Source of the DNA: Aliiruegeria haliotis
GTDB lineage: Bacteria > Pseudomonadota > Alphaproteobacteria > Rhodobacterales > Rhodobacteraceae
Assembly: GCF_003003255.1 (NCBI RefSeq)
Contig: NZ_PVTD01000001.1
Span: forward strand, 62,001 to 126,000
DNA: 64,000 nucleotides
Direction: 5' to 3'
Below, piece after piece: positions 1 through 8,681 of the stretch. Each line of letters starts with the position of its first letter. Position 1 is the stretch's first letter. The notes below the pieces were generated by a model that was not told the DNA's origin, did not search any database, and saw nothing but the letters and a program-made list of their open reading frames with translations. The position numbers were made by a program, and so were the translations under genes.

Positions 1-77
1 CTCCGGCCTTTGCATATCGGCCGGTAACACAAGGCTGCCCGCCGGGATCGGTGGGCGCGGCAGGAAGGATCGCAGCC

Positions 78-857
78 ATGAAGAAGCCGACCTGGGTGGT
101 TGAAAAGGAACGCGCGCGTCGGGCGGCCGCGGCCGAGACGCTGTGGCTGTTCGGCCTGCATGCGGTTCGGGACGCCCTGATGAACCCTGCGCGCCAGCGG
201 ATACGGCTGGTGGTGACGAAGAACGCCGCCGACAAACTCGGCGACGCGATTTCGGCCAGCGGCATGGAGCCGGAAATGGCCGATCCACGAAAGTTCCCGG
301 TGCCACTCGATCCCGGCTCTGTCCACCAGGGCGCCGCGCTCGAGGTGAAGCCGCTGGACTGGGGAGCCGTGGACACGTTGTGCGCCCCGGGACTGGACAG
401 CCCGCGTGTCGTCTTGTTGGACCGCGTGACTGATCCGCACAATGTCGGTGCGATCCTGCGATCGGCAGAGGTGTTCGGGGCGCGGGCGGTCATCGGCACA
501 CTGCGCCATTCCGCGCCCGAAACCGGGGCCCTCGCCAAGACGGCATCCGGCGCGCTGGAACGCCAACCCTATTTGCGCGTGCGCAACCTCGCGGACACGA
601 TGGGCCAGCTGCGCGAGATGGGCTACCTGCTCTACGGTCTCGACGGGGAGGCCGACGCAGATCTTGGCGCTGTGGCGGGCGACGTGGCCAACCTGCCGCT
701 CGGGCTGGTGCTCGGTGCAGAAGGCCCGGGGTTGAGGGAGCGTACCCGCACCACATGCGACCGGCTGGTGAAAATCGATGCCGCCGGCCAGTTCGGCTCG
801 CTCAACGTCTCGAATGCCGCCGCGGTTGCCCTATATGCAACGCGTGCCACAGGTTAG
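78..857 (+). CDS. rlmB: 23S rRNA 2'-O-ribose methyltransferase RlmB (TrmH/SpoU family)
   Basis: A 259-residue SPOUT-class RNA methyltransferase. RlmB methylates the 2'-hydroxyl of G2251 in 23S rRNA using S-adenosylmethionine. An N-terminal substrate-binding part begins with LFGLHAVRDAL (about residues 26-36). The C-terminal SPOUT domain carries the three family motifs: LLDRVTDPHNVGAILRSAE, then LGLVLGAEGPGLRE, then SLNVSNAAAVALY near the end. I chose ATG 78 because AAGGA lies 8 bases upstream; an upstream in-frame GTG at 51 has no such site. The next gene follows after 9 bases and is probably co-transcribed. The family is certain; the exact target nucleotide is inferred from the family. Confidence 0.93.
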   Translation: MKKPTWVVEKERARRAAAAETLWLFGLHAVRDALMNPARQRIRLVVTKNAADKLGDAISASGMEPEMADPRKFPVPLDPGSVHQGAALEVKPLDWGAVDTLCAPGLDSPRVVLLDRVTDPHNVGAILRSAEVFGARAVIGTLRHSAPETGALAKTASGALERQPYLRVRNLADTMGQLREMGYLLYGLDGEADADLGAVAGDVANLPLGLVLGAEGPGLRERTRTTCDRLVKIDAAGQFGSLNVSNAAAVALYATRATG

Positions 858-866
858 GAGAGGCGG

Positions 867-1157
867 ATGCACAAGACGACCAAGGTTGCCACCTGCTGCT
901 ATTGCGGGGTGCGCGCGGCGCTGGTTCTGGGCGGCGATCGCCACAACCTTGTCTGCGGTGCCTGCGGGGCGCCCCTCACACAGCTGAAGTCCCTGCCGTC
1001 GGAGCCCCGCGCCAAGCCGGCCAGCCAGTTCGGGGCGGCCTTGCCCGGGGGTGACCGCAAGAAACCTTCGAAAAAGAAGAAAAAGAAGAAGAAACGCTCG
1101 CCGATGCAGCGGCTCTTCGGAGAGATCGTCGACGAGATCGAGGATCTGTTCGACTAG
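867..1157 (+). CDS. Small zinc-ribbon protein with polylysine tract
   Basis: A 96-residue protein of unknown function. The N-terminus has two cysteine pairs (CCYC around residues 10-13, CGAC around 31-34), a likely zinc ribbon. The middle is basic, with an uninterrupted run of eight lysines inside KKPSKKKKKKKKRSP. The C-terminus is acidic (IVDEIEDLFD). It starts 9 bases after rlmB, so it is probably in the same transcript. The charge pattern suggests nucleic-acid or ribosome contact, which fits a neighbour that modifies rRNA, but that is inference only. Confidence 0.75.
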   Translation: MHKTTKVATCCYCGVRAALVLGGDRHNLVCGACGAPLTQLKSLPSEPRAKPASQFGAALPGGDRKKPSKKKKKKKKRSPMQRLFGEIVDEIEDLFD

Positions 1158-1238
1158 GGGCGATTCGGGGCCTCACGCAAAAGTCAACGCTTCAAATTGA
1201 ATAAACGCCGGAATCGCGCATTTTTGCCACGATTCCCC

Positions 1239-1376
1239 TTGGAACGCCGAAATGACCCTCCTATATGTTTGTTATGAGTTGCAGTTTTGGAACAACGCAA
1301 CTCGCTGCACTGTCCCTCGTTCCGTACCTGGCGCCCGGTCATTAGTCCGGGCGCCTTTTCTTTGCGAGTTGCCCCC
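1239..1376 (+). promoter_or_regulatory. Sigma70-like promoter and structured leader (candidate attenuator or sRNA)
   Basis: TTGGAA (1239-1244) and TATATG (1262-1267) are separated by 17 bases, a good sigma70-type promoter. The transcript would start near 1274. GAGTTGC (1276-1282) can pair with GCAACTC (1297-1303). The same segment extended, GCAACTCGC (1297-1305), is perfectly complementary over 9 bases to GCGAGTTGC (1364-1372), which sits just before the ATG at 1377. These two pairings exclude each other and flank a terminator hairpin. The layout is that of a transcriptional or translational attenuator, or of a short sRNA ending at about 1360. The ligand or trigger is unknown. Confidence 0.5.
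1330..1363 (+). terminator. Rho-independent terminator in the leader of the CoA-binding gene
   Basis: Perfect 9-bp stem GGCGCCCGG (1330-1338) / CCGGGCGCC (1347-1355) with an 8-base loop, followed by TTTTCTTT. It ends only 14 bases before the start codon at 1377, so it lies inside the leader and not behind a gene. Confidence 0.75.
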
Positions 1377-1814
1377 ATGAGCGACATCGACACAACCCTC
1401 CGCGAAATCTTCACCGGGACCCGCACCATCGCCTGTGTCGGCGCATCGCCGAAGCCGGCGCGGCCCAGCCACTATGTCTCTGTCTATCTCAAGGCGCAGG
1501 GTTATCGCGTGTTGCCGGTCAACCCGGGGCAGGCAGGCAAGCGGCTCTTCGGAGAGGTGGTCGCGGGGCGTTTGGCGGACCTGGAGGCGCCGGTGGAGAT
1601 GGTGGATATCTTCAGACGCCCGGAACACGTGCTGTCGGTGGTGCAGGAGGCCATCGAGCACCTTCCTTCGCTGCGCGTGATCTGGATGCAGATGGGCATT
1701 CGCAACGAGGAGGCGGCCCGGTTGGCAAGGGCGCATGGGCTGACGGTCATTCAGGACCGCTGCCCGATGGTAGAGATCCCGCGCCTGTTCGGAACCGCGC
1801 GCCCGCTGGCCTGA
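1377..1814 (+). CDS. CoA-binding (YccU/Rossmann-like) protein
   Basis: A 145-residue single-domain protein of the CoA-binding family, related to the nucleotide-binding domain of succinyl-CoA synthetase alpha. Family features visible are IACVGASPKPARPSHYVS near residues 19-36 (glycine-rich loop), the segment VLPVNPGQ, and the later VIWMQMGIRNEEAARLA and RCPMVE. No catalytic role is established for the stand-alone members. ATG 1377 is chosen because the homologous domain begins there and the terminator hairpin lies just upstream. There is no clear Shine-Dalgarno sequence; the pre-start segment is instead part of a potential 9-bp pairing with the leader, suggesting regulated translation. Confidence 0.85.
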   Translation: MSDIDTTLREIFTGTRTIACVGASPKPARPSHYVSVYLKAQGYRVLPVNPGQAGKRLFGEVVAGRLADLEAPVEMVDIFRRPEHVLSVVQEAIEHLPSLRVIWMQMGIRNEEAARLARAHGLTVIQDRCPMVEIPRLFGTARPLA

Positions 1815-1817
1815 GGA

Positions 1818-2126
1818 TCAGCGCGCCGCCTTTTCCTCGATCCCCGACGTGCCCTCGCGGCGCGCCAGTTCGGCCTCGATATCGTGCAGCGACACATCCC
1901 GCGCCGCCGCCATGACCAGCAAGTGATACAGCGCGTCGGCGCATTCCGACACCAATCGGTCCCGGTCCCCTTTCACCGCCTCGATGATGGCCTCGACGGC
2001 TTCTTCACCGAACTTCTCGGCACATTTCTCTGGCCCGTTGTCGAGGAGTTTCGCGGTCCAGGAGGAGGTGGGATCGGCGCCCTTGCGGGACTGGATGATC
2101 TCGTCGAGCCGGTGCAGGCTGCTCAT
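1818..2126 (-). CDS. hisE: Phosphoribosyl-ATP pyrophosphatase HisE
   Basis: A 102-residue HisE. It hydrolyses phosphoribosyl-ATP to phosphoribosyl-AMP, the second step of histidine synthesis. The conserved helical core is visible: W-T-A-K-LL, then EKFGEEAVEAIIEA (acidic residues that bind magnesium) and ECADALYHLLVM. It is a stand-alone protein, not fused to HisI. It follows hisF on the same strand after 59 bases and is probably in the same operon. It converges tail to tail with the CoA-binding gene, with 3 bases between the stops. Confidence 0.93.
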   Translation of the reverse strand: MSSLHRLDEIIQSRKGADPTSSWTAKLLDNGPEKCAEKFGEEAVEAIIEAVKGDRDRLVSECADALYHLLVMAAARDVSLHDIEAELARREGTSGIEEKAAR

Positions 2127-2185
2127 GATGTGTCTTCTTCTGTCTGGAGTTGTCCCACCGGGCAGGCCCGCTGGCGCCCCTTTGC

Positions 2186-2947
2186 TCAGTTCAGCCGAAC
2201 CGGGATTCCGGCCTCCGCCATGTGCTCCTTTGCTTCGCGGATGGTGAAATCCCCGAAGTGGAAGATCGAGGCCGCCAGTACCGCGGAAGCGCCACCCTCG
2301 GTCACACCCTCCACCAGGTGATCCAGCGTGCCGACACCGCCAGAGGCGATGACCGGAACATGCACGGCATCCGAAATGGCCCGGGTCAGCGGCAGGTTGA
2401 AACCGGCCCGCGTACCGTCGCGGTCCATGGAGGTCAGCAGGATCTCGCCCGCGCCCTTGGCCACCACTGTCCTTGCGAAGTCCACCGCGTCGATGCCGGT
2501 CGGCTTGCGGCCGCCGTGGGTAAAGATCTCCCACTTTCCGGGGCTGACGGTCTTGGCGTCGATGGCGACCACGATGCACTGGCTGCCGAACCGCTCTGCC
2601 GATTTGGCCACCACGTCCGGGTCCGCCACCGCCGCCGAGTTGAAACTCACCTTGTCGGCCCCAGCCAGCAGCAGGTTGCGGACATCTTCCGGCGTCCGCA
2701 CGCCGCCGCCGATGGTCAGCGGCATGAAGCACTGCTCCGCCGTGCGCGTCGCCAGGTCGTACATGGTGCCACGGTTCTCGTGCGTGGCATTGATGTCCAG
2801 AAAGCAGAGTTCGTCGGCACCGGCGGCGTCATAGGCCTTCGCGGCCTCCACGGGGTCGCCGGCATCGATCAGGTCGACGAAGTTCACGCCCTTGACGACG
2901 CGGCCTTCCTTGACGTCCAGGCACGGGATGATGCGGGTCTTGAGCAT
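2186..2947 (-). CDS. hisF: Imidazole glycerol phosphate synthase cyclase subunit HisF
   Basis: A 253-residue (beta-alpha)8 barrel that, with HisH, makes imidazole glycerol phosphate and AICAR. The first catalytic aspartate is in [15 protein letters not shown] (residue about 11) and the second in [10 protein letters not shown]. Phosphate-binding loops such as VIASGGVG are present. The start ATG at 2947 gives the usual [12 protein letters not shown]-terminus. It leads the hisF-hisE pair. Its glutaminase partner hisH is about 2.6 kb away on the same strand, so the his genes are dispersed rather than in one operon. Confidence 0.96.
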   Translation of the reverse strand: MLKTRIIPCLDVKEGRVVKGVNFVDLIDAGDPVEAAKAYDAAGADELCFLDINATHENRGTMYDLATRTAEQCFMPLTIGGGVRTPEDVRNLLLAGADKVSFNSAAVADPDVVAKSAERFGSQCIVVAIDAKTVSPGKWEIFTHGGRKPTGIDAVDFARTVVAKGAGEILLTSMDRDGTRAGFNLPLTRAISDAVHVPVIASGGVGTLDHLVEGVTEGGASAVLAASIFHFGDFTIREAKEHMAEAGIPVRLN

Positions 2948-3059
2948 GGGATCTGTGGTCCTCGCGTTATCACGCGATCTTTTATGGCCATTCGCGGGCG
3001 GAGGCCAGAGTAATGGCCCAAGGGGTTTGCACCCCCATTCAAACGAGAGGAGACCTGCC

Positions 3060-3512
3060 GTGAAACAGCTTGTAGCAATTGCCCTCGCCCTCTTTTTGGC
3101 GAATGCCGCCTTCGCCGATGACGACCATATCGTGAAAGTGCCCTCTGCCTCGGATGTCGGCGCAACGATGGATGCGCTCGAAGCCGCGGTGGAAAAGGCC
3201 GGCGCCACGGTGTTTGCCCGTGTCGATCACGCCGCGGGCGCGGCATCGGTCGACATGGATCTGGCGGGCGCCCAGCTTCTCGTCTTTGGCAATCCCAAAC
3301 TCGGCACACCGGCGATGCAGGATGATCCCCTGGCCGGATTGCTGCTGCCGCTTCGGGTGCTGGTCTACGAGGACGGCGACGGCAAGGTGTGGCTGGCCTA
3401 TGAGGAACCGGGCGAGATGTTCGACGACCTGAAGATCGCCGACGACGCGCCGTACCTCAGCAAGATGGCCGGCGCGCTGTCCAAACTCACTGCGGCGGCA
3501 AGCGGAAGCTAG
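3060..3512 (+). CDS. Secreted DUF302 protein
   Basis: A 150-residue protein with a signal peptide ([19 protein letters not shown], cleavage after residue about 19) followed by a DUF302 domain. Typical family signatures are the paired lysine/alanine-rich helix, [15 protein letters not shown] and [22 protein letters not shown]. The function of DUF302 is unknown; a periplasmic location is predicted. The start is a GTG at 3060, supported by GAGGAG 7 bases upstream. The stop codon overlaps the hisA stop on the other strand (shared CTAG), so the two genes converge with a 4-base overlap. Confidence 0.85.
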   Translation: MKQLVAIALALFLANAAFADDDHIVKVPSASDVGATMDALEAAVEKAGATVFARVDHAAGAASVDMDLAGAQLLVFGNPKLGTPAMQDDPLAGLLLPLRVLVYEDGDGKVWLAYEEPGEMFDDLKIADDAPYLSKMAGALSKLTAAASGS

Positions 3513-4222
3513 AGCGCGGCCAACGCCTCGCGCAGGTCGAGCGCCCCGTCATAGAGTGCCCTCCCGGAGATCACGCCGGAAATGCCGACCGCGTTGCGCA
3601 GCGCCACGATATCCTTGAGCGAGGACACGCCACCGGAGGCGATCACCGGGATGGTCGTGGCCTGCGCCAATGCCTCTGTTGCGGCCACGTTGGGGCCCTG
3701 CATGGCGCCATCGCGGTCGATATCGGTATAGATGATCGCGGCGATCCCGGCGTCTGCCATCTGGTCGGCAAGAGCGATGACCGTCATGTCGGTTTCCTCG
3801 GCCCAGCCGCGGGTCGCGACCTTGCCGTTGCGTGCATCGAGCCCGACGGCGACCTTGCCGGGGAAGAGCGCAGCCGCTTCCCGCACAAGCTCGGGGTTCT
3901 CCACGGCAACGGTGCCGAGGATGACCCGCGCGACGCCCTTGTCGAGCCACATCTCGATCGTGTCGAGGTCCCGGATGCCACCGCCAAGCTGCACCGGCAC
4001 GTCGACCGCCTTCAGGATCGCCTCGACGGCGTCGCCGTTGACCGGCCTGCCGGCGAAGGCACCGTTCAGGTCGACCAGGTGCAGCCATTCGCAGCCGGCA
4101 TCGACAAAGCGCTTTGCCTGGGCGGCGGGATCGTCGCCGAAGACGGTGGCCTTGTCCATGTCGCCCTTGAGCAGGCGTACGCAATGTCCGTCTTTCAGGT
4201 CGATGGCGGGGTAGAGGATCAT
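3509..4222 (-). CDS. hisA: ProFAR isomerase HisA
   Basis: A 237-residue TIM-barrel enzyme that isomerises ProFAR to PRFAR in histidine synthesis. Family motifs are [13 protein letters not shown] with the catalytic aspartate near residue 8, [14 protein letters not shown], and [15 protein letters not shown] with the second catalytic aspartate. The phosphate site [10 protein letters not shown] is near the C-terminus. The ATG at 4222 gives the normal [10 protein letters not shown] start. It stands between two plus-strand genes and overlaps the downstream DUF302 gene by 4 bases at the stop codons. Confidence 0.96.
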   Translation of the reverse strand: MILYPAIDLKDGHCVRLLKGDMDKATVFGDDPAAQAKRFVDAGCEWLHLVDLNGAFAGRPVNGDAVEAILKAVDVPVQLGGGIRDLDTIEMWLDKGVARVILGTVAVENPELVREAAALFPGKVAVGLDARNGKVATRGWAEETDMTVIALADQMADAGIAAIIYTDIDRDGAMQGPNVAATEALAQATTIPVIASGGVSSLKDIVALRNAVGISGVISGRALYDGALDLREALAAL

Positions 4223-4359
4223 GGTCTGCGGCCCTTCTGGTTCCGTTCGCGGGGCTTCTGCCATGTGACGCGCCCGAATGCAAAGCGACGGGACGTCATT
4301 GTTGATTGCCCGCGCGGGGGTGCGACAGACTGCCCGCGATGTATCAGGGAGAACACCAC

Positions 4360-4758
4360 ATGAAACCCATCGCACGGTATGCGGTACTGGCGGCTGCACT
4401 GGCCGTCGCAGGCACAGCCTCCGCGGCCGATCCGGTCGTCGGCACCTGGAAAACCCAGCCCGGCGACGCAGGCAATTATGCACATGTCGCGATTGCCCCC
4501 TGTGGCGCAAAGATCTGTGGAACGCTTGGAAAGGCCTATGACGGGTCCGGTTCGCAGATCCAGTCCGACAAGGTTGGCAAGCGGATGATCTGGGACATGG
4601 TTTCGGCCGGTGACGGAAAGTACTCTGGCGGCAAGATCTGGGCGCCGGACAAGGACAAGACCTACAAGTCCAAGATGGCGATTTCCGGTGACACCCTGAA
4701 GGTCTCCGGCTGTATCGGCCCGATCTGCCGCAGCCAGACCTGGACCCGCGTGAAATAG
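4360..4758 (+). CDS. Secreted DUF2147 protein
   Basis: A 132-residue protein with a clear signal peptide ([18 protein letters not shown] to the ASA|AD cleavage site near residue 22). The mature part is a DUF2147 domain: it opens with [10 protein letters not shown] and has the family's cysteine pattern (CGAKICG in the middle, [11 protein letters not shown] at the end). DUF2147 proteins are periplasmic and poorly characterised. GGGAG lies upstream of the ATG. The gene is divergent from hisA (138 bases apart) and ends before a long bidirectional terminator. Confidence 0.88.
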   Translation: MKPIARYAVLAAALAVAGTASAADPVVGTWKTQPGDAGNYAHVAIAPCGAKICGTLGKAYDGSGSQIQSDKVGKRMIWDMVSAGDGKYSGGKIWAPDKDKTYKSKMAISGDTLKVSGCIGPICRSQTWTRVK

Positions 4759-4833
4759 CGGCTTTTGCGGACGACACGGGGCGCGTTCCGTGTCGCCCTT
4801 TCCCGGTCAGTTTCGGCGCCCCGCCCGCAGCCA

Positions 4834-4876
4834 CCAACATCAAACGCCCCGCGAGAAGCGGGGCGTTTGATGTTGG
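4834..4876. terminator. Bidirectional terminator with a 19-bp stem
   Basis: A perfect 19-bp inverted repeat (4834-4852 / 4858-4876) with a 5-base loop, containing ACGCCCCGC and its complement. It sits between the convergent DUF2147 gene and the minus-strand gene at 4896-5180 and can serve both strands. Confidence 0.85.
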
Positions 4877-4895
4877 TTACGCGTATCGTAAAGGG

Positions 4896-5180
4896 TCAGC
4901 CGCTGGCAAATACGCCGCCGGAAGCCGTTCCTGACATCGACATCGGCAATTCTTTGGCCGCCTTCGCCCGGATCTCTGCGATCTTGGCCTGCGCGGCGTC
5001 TGCGGTGGCCTCATCGGAGTATTCGGTGACCACGGTGAAGGTCAGATCGCCGGTTCGGATCATCTGAACCCGGGTGGCACCCACGGACATGATCAGCGGC
5101 ACGAAGGTGTCGCGGGCAACCCCTTCAAGCTCATCGTTCCACTCGGTTGCTGTCCAGTGAGACACTGTTGAATAGGCCAT
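4896..5180 (-). CDS. Conserved hypothetical protein, 94 aa
   Basis: I do not recognise a named family. The 94-residue protein has no signal peptide or membrane segment. It reads as a small alpha/beta domain: HWTATEWNDELEGVAR near the start, a beta-rich middle (RTGDLTFTVVTEYSDEATA) and an alanine-rich helix (AQAKIAEIRAKAAKE). The pattern resembles a dimeric ferredoxin-like (ABM-type) fold, but this is a guess. A GGGAG ribosome site precedes ATG 5180. It ends just before the bidirectional terminator. Confidence 0.65.
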   Translation of the reverse strand: MAYSTVSHWTATEWNDELEGVARDTFVPLIMSVGATRVQMIRTGDLTFTVVTEYSDEATADAAQAKIAEIRAKAAKELPMSMSGTASGGVFASG

Positions 5181-5554
5181 CGAACTCTCCCTTTGGTTTG
5201 CAATCCTTAGAGCGTTGCACGTCGCGCGCGTTCTTCAAAGAAGTTTCCGTAGGGGAAGTCTTTGCCGGATGTGGAGGAATTTGGCGTGGACGATTGCCGG
5301 GCCAGCGGTCCCATTCACGCCAATCTATCCGACGCCAGCGCCGCATGACAGAAGGCTGGTGCGAAGGGGCGAATGTCCGCACAGAGTGGGTGACCTGAAG
5401 TCGCCGCTAGTGTTTTTTTCTCCAAGCCAAAAGGGTTGGCGCTGTGGCTTTGCGCCCGGCGCGGCAGTTGGTTGGCTGGACCCGACTGACCGAAGCCTTG
5501 GTCCGTGTCCCGGCGGCATGCCGGCGTGTCGGGCGCGTGTCGGTGCCCGGTGCC
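5181..5554. other. Intergenic region with no gene seen
   Basis: A 374-base stretch between hisH and the 94-residue gene. Open frames here are short and lack coding character. A run of seven T around 5411-5417 is not preceded by an obvious hairpin. Promoter signals for the minus-strand gene at 5180 are expected here, but none is convincing. Confidence 0.4.
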
Positions 5555-6196
5555 TCATGGCGCCCAGGTCAGGAAGTTCGAGATCATCCTGAGCCCGGCA
5601 TGCTGGCTTTTCTCGGGGTGAAACTGGGTGCCGATCATGTTGTCCCGCCCGATGATTGCGGTGACGTCGCCACCATATTCCGCATGGGCGAGCCGTTGTA
5701 TCGGGTCCGCGACAACCACCTGATAGGAGTGCACGAAATAAGCGTGATCGCCTGTCCCGACCCCGTCCAGAACCGGGTGCTGGCCGGTCACCACAAGGTC
5801 GTTCCAACCCATGTGCGGCACCTTCAGCGTCGGGTCGTCGGGCGTGATCTCCACGACCTCGCCCCCAATCCAGCCGAAGCCCGGGGTGTCGACGTATTCG
5901 CGTCCGACGGTCGCCATCATCTGCATGCCGATGCAGATGCCCATGAATGGGCGGCCCCGGCCGATGACCGATTCCTCGATGGCCTCGTGCAGGCCGGAAT
6001 GGCCCTCCAGCGCCGCCTTGCAGGCCGGATAGGCGCCATCGCCGGGCAGAACGATGCGGTCGGCGCGCGCCACGTCCTCCGGCTGGCCGGAGATGATGAC
6101 CTCCCCGGCGCCGGTTTCGGCGGCCATGCGCTGAAAGGCCTTCTCGGCGGAATGCAGGTTCCCGCTGTCGTAGTCGACCACAACTGTCAGCGCCAT
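5555..6196 (-). CDS. hisH: Imidazole glycerol phosphate synthase glutaminase subunit HisH
   Basis: A 213-residue class I glutamine amidotransferase that supplies ammonia to HisF. The nucleophile cysteine is in PFMGICIGMQMMA (about residue 86). The catalytic His-Glu pair is in GTQFHPEKSQ near the C-terminus. The N-terminus VVVDYDSGNLHS is typical. The start ATG at 6196 is one base beyond the hisB stop, so hisB and hisH form a tight operon. Confidence 0.95.
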   Translation of the reverse strand: MALTVVVDYDSGNLHSAEKAFQRMAAETGAGEVIISGQPEDVARADRIVLPGDGAYPACKAALEGHSGLHEAIEESVIGRGRPFMGICIGMQMMATVGREYVDTPGFGWIGGEVVEITPDDPTLKVPHMGWNDLVVTGQHPVLDGVGTGDHAYFVHSYQVVVADPIQRLAHAEYGGDVTAIIGRDNMIGTQFHPEKSQHAGLRMISNFLTWAP

Positions 6197-6197
6197 G

Positions 6198-6785
6198 TCA
6201 GAGCGTTCCCTTGGTGGAGGGAATGGCATCTGCCTTGCGCGGGTCAGGCTCGACGGCCTCTCGCAGGGCGCGGGCGACGGATTTGAACCCGGCCTCGACG
6301 ATGTGATGGCTGTTCAGCCCGTGCAGCGTATCCACGTGCAGGGTGACCCCGCCATGCGTCGAGAATGCCTGGAAAAACTCGCGTACCAGTTCGGTGTCGA
6401 AGGTGCCTATCTTCTGGGTCGGGAACTCCATGTTCCAGACCAGATAGGGGCGCCCCGACAAATCCAGCGCCGACTGTACCAGGGCGTCGTCCATCGGCAG
6501 CAGGCAGGCGCCATAGCGGCGAATGCCACGCTTGTCACCGAGCGCCTGTGTCAGTGCCTGACCGATGGCGATGCCGGTGTCCTCGACGGTGTGGTGATCG
6601 TCGATGTGCAGGTCGCCTTCGGCGCGGATCGTCATATCGATGAGCGAATGGCGGGAAAGCTGCTCCAGCATGTGGTCGAAGAACCCGACGCCGGTCTTGC
6701 AGTCGTATTGCCCCGTGCCGTCGAGGTCGATCTCGACAGAGATCTTCGTCTCCGTCGTGGCCCGTTCGATTTTCGCCTTGCGCAT
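6198..6785 (-). CDS. hisB: Imidazoleglycerol-phosphate dehydratase HisB
   Basis: A 195-residue monofunctional IGPD, without the phosphatase domain found in enterobacterial HisB. It dehydrates imidazole glycerol phosphate to imidazole acetol phosphate. Manganese-binding motifs are visible: [26 protein letters not shown], and [19 protein letters not shown]. The start ATG 6785 gives [15 protein letters not shown], the usual N-terminus. First gene of the hisB-hisH pair. Confidence 0.96.
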   Translation of the reverse strand: MRKAKIERATTETKISVEIDLDGTGQYDCKTGVGFFDHMLEQLSRHSLIDMTIRAEGDLHIDDHHTVEDTGIAIGQALTQALGDKRGIRRYGACLLPMDDALVQSALDLSGRPYLVWNMEFPTQKIGTFDTELVREFFQAFSTHGGVTLHVDTLHGLNSHHIVEAGFKSVARALREAVEPDPRKADAIPSTKGTL

Positions 6786-7076
6786 GGTCGTCTCCGCTCG
6801 CTTGCCGCGCCTGCATACAGGGGAGGGGTGGGCGATCCAAGGGCCTGCGGTCAGACCACGCGCGCCGTGTGTCTCCCCGGTCCCGCTGCCGCGCCGGAGG
6901 GGCGCAGATTCTTGCCGGTTCGGGATCGCTCCGGCATGCCAAGCCGGGCGCCACGCTCGCCCTTGCCCTTGCATCACACCTGATCCAGACTTGAGCGCGG
7001 AGGGGGGATGGCCGTTTCACCGCCGTCGCTGTCGGCGAGCGACCAATGCGCGGCCATGCCTTGGGAGGAGTGCGTC

Positions 7077-7916
7077 ATGACATCCGAGAGCACGGGATCC
7101 ACACCACCGGACGACCCGGCGCCGCAGCCACCGGGCTTGCCCGAGGTCAATACGGTGACGGTGGACGACATCACTGCATCGCTGAGGGCAGGGGTGTCCG
7201 ACTTTCTGGCGCGCCCCGTCATGAGCGGCTTTTTCGGCCTGTTCTATGCGGTGTTCGGCATTCTGTTTGTCTGGTGCCTGGTCTGGCTCGGCAAGGTGTG
7301 GATGGTCATTCCCGCGGCAATTGGATTTCCGCTGGTTGCGCCTTTCGCCGCCGCAGGGCTCTATGAAATGTCCCGCCGGTTGCAGAAGGGCGAAAGCTTC
7401 GGCTGGTCCGCAATCCTCAGCGTCATTGCAAGTCAACGCAAGCGGGAGATGGGCTGGATGGCCTTTGTCACCCTGTTCATCCTGTGGGTCTGGTTCTACC
7501 AGTTTCGGACCGTGCTGGTGATCGTCCTGAAGGATTCGTCCTTCTCGGACCTGGACGGGTTCCTGAACACGGTTTTCTACACGCCGCAGGGCTGGACATT
7601 CCTGGCGATCGGCTTCTGCGTGGGCGCCTTTCTGTCAGCGGTCCTGTTTTCGGTGACCGTCGTTGCCATGCCCATGTTGCTCGACCGGGAAATGGATTTC
7701 GTTTCGGCCATGCTCACGTCCGTCAACGTCGTCAGGGAAAACCCGGTGGTCATGCTGGGCTGGGCGGCAATCATCTCGGTGACCATGGTGGTGTCGATGG
7801 TGCCTGCGTTCCTTGGCCTGATCGTCACCCTGCCAATCCTCGGCCACACCACATGGCACCTCTATCAGAGGGCCGTGGCACCGTCGGACGCAGGATCCGC
7901 CCCGGCGTCCCCTTGA
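7077..7916 (+). CDS. DUF2189 integral membrane protein
   Basis: A 279-residue inner-membrane protein. A proline-rich cytoplasmic N-terminus of about 60 residues precedes several hydrophobic segments: FFGLFYAVFGILFVWCLVWL, VIPAAIGFPLVAPFAAAGL, MAFVTLFILWVWFY, FLAIGFCVGAFLSAVLF, and AAIISVTMVVSMVPAFLGL. The order and the segment GLYEMSRRLQKGE match the DUF2189 family, whose function is unknown. ATG 7077 is preceded by GGGAGGAG at 6 bases, a strong ribosome site. Confidence 0.85.
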   Translation: MTSESTGSTPPDDPAPQPPGLPEVNTVTVDDITASLRAGVSDFLARPVMSGFFGLFYAVFGILFVWCLVWLGKVWMVIPAAIGFPLVAPFAAAGLYEMSRRLQKGESFGWSAILSVIASQRKREMGWMAFVTLFILWVWFYQFRTVLVIVLKDSSFSDLDGFLNTVFYTPQGWTFLAIGFCVGAFLSAVLFSVTVVAMPMLLDREMDFVSAMLTSVNVVRENPVVMLGWAAIISVTMVVSMVPAFLGLIVTLPILGHTTWHLYQRAVAPSDAGSAPASP

Positions 7917-8165
7917 GCGACAGGGAGACTTTGTGTCCGCAGAATAGTGAAGCGCGTTTGCTGAGGGCGCCGCCACGTCGACCGATGGGAGGCGAATGGA
8001 CGCCATGTCGGAGATCCCGGTCGTTCGATCCCAGCGGTGTCAGGCGCACCGGTCCCATCAATGTATGCGGCACGGTTGCGGTTGCGAGGCAGTTTTGGCG
8101 CATTCGTCGCGCAGGAGCGCTGCAAGCGTCGCGGGTAAGGATGTATTTTCAGGTTCTTTTTCCAG

Positions 8166-8240
8166 TGGAGCGGGCGATGAGATTCGAACTCACGACCCTA
8201 ACCTTGGCAAGGTTATGCTCTACCCCTGAGCTACGCCCGC
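8166..8240 (-). tRNA. tRNA-Gly(GCC), copy 2 of a tandem pair
   Basis: On the minus strand: acceptor GCGGGCG (5' end at 8240), D-arm TAGCTCAGGGGTAGAGCA, anticodon arm AACCTTGCCAAGGTT with anticodon GCC, T-arm GTTCGAATC, then CGCCCGC, discriminator T and an encoded CCA (8166-8168). Length is 75 nt. It is identical in sequence to the copy at 8280-8354. Confidence 0.97.
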
Positions 8241-8279
8241 GCTTCACTGGCTTTGCGACCGGCGGTCCGGTCTCTCTCT

Positions 8280-8354
8280 TGGAGCGGGCGATGAGATTCG
8301 AACTCACGACCCTAACCTTGGCAAGGTTATGCTCTACCCCTGAGCTACGCCCGC
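8280..8354 (-). tRNA. tRNA-Gly(GCC), copy 1 of a tandem pair
   Basis: The same 75-nt cloverleaf as the neighbouring copy, with anticodon GCC and encoded CCA (8280-8282). The two genes are separated by 39 bases and probably form one transcript read from here toward 8166. Confidence 0.97.
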
Positions 8355-8681
8355 ATCCGAGAGTGAGCGGGGATGTAACGGGCGATGGCGCGGGCTTCAA
8401 GGGGAAAATCGGAAATGGGGGGCGTTTTTTGCTGAACCGGCGGATATGTTGCCCGGCGTGCCGGCGGACAGTGAATGCGTCCTGCGCCCCGGCTGAAAGC
8501 GGGAGTGCCGAAAATCTCCGGGCCGTGGGAAATGTGCGGAGGCTCGTACCCGAAGCTCGCTCGCTGTGGGGCCGCTCGCCCTCCTTGAGGGCAAGGGCAT
8601 GTACGGTGCGACCGGGATTTCAGGCCCGGTGCCGGCAACCGGACTGGAGACGCAGAGCGCGAGGGCGCGCCGGCTGACCGG
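8355..8681. other. Intergenic region upstream of the tRNA-Gly pair
   Basis: 327 bases between the tRNAs and the secreted-protein gene, both on the minus strand. It should contain the tRNA promoter, but no clear -35/-10 pair was identified. Short open frames on both strands look non-coding. Confidence 0.4.

Noticed and set aside
3-24. Short hairpin CCGGCC/GGCCGG at the window start
   Set aside because: Possibly the terminator of a gene outside the window, but too short and without a T-run to call.
5181-5554. Small frames between hisH and the 94-residue gene
   Set aside because: None has a ribosome site or coding-like composition.
8355-8681. Open frames between the tRNA-Gly pair and the secreted-protein gene
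   Set aside because: They overlap tRNA sequence or are arginine/proline-rich translations of non-coding GC-rich DNA.
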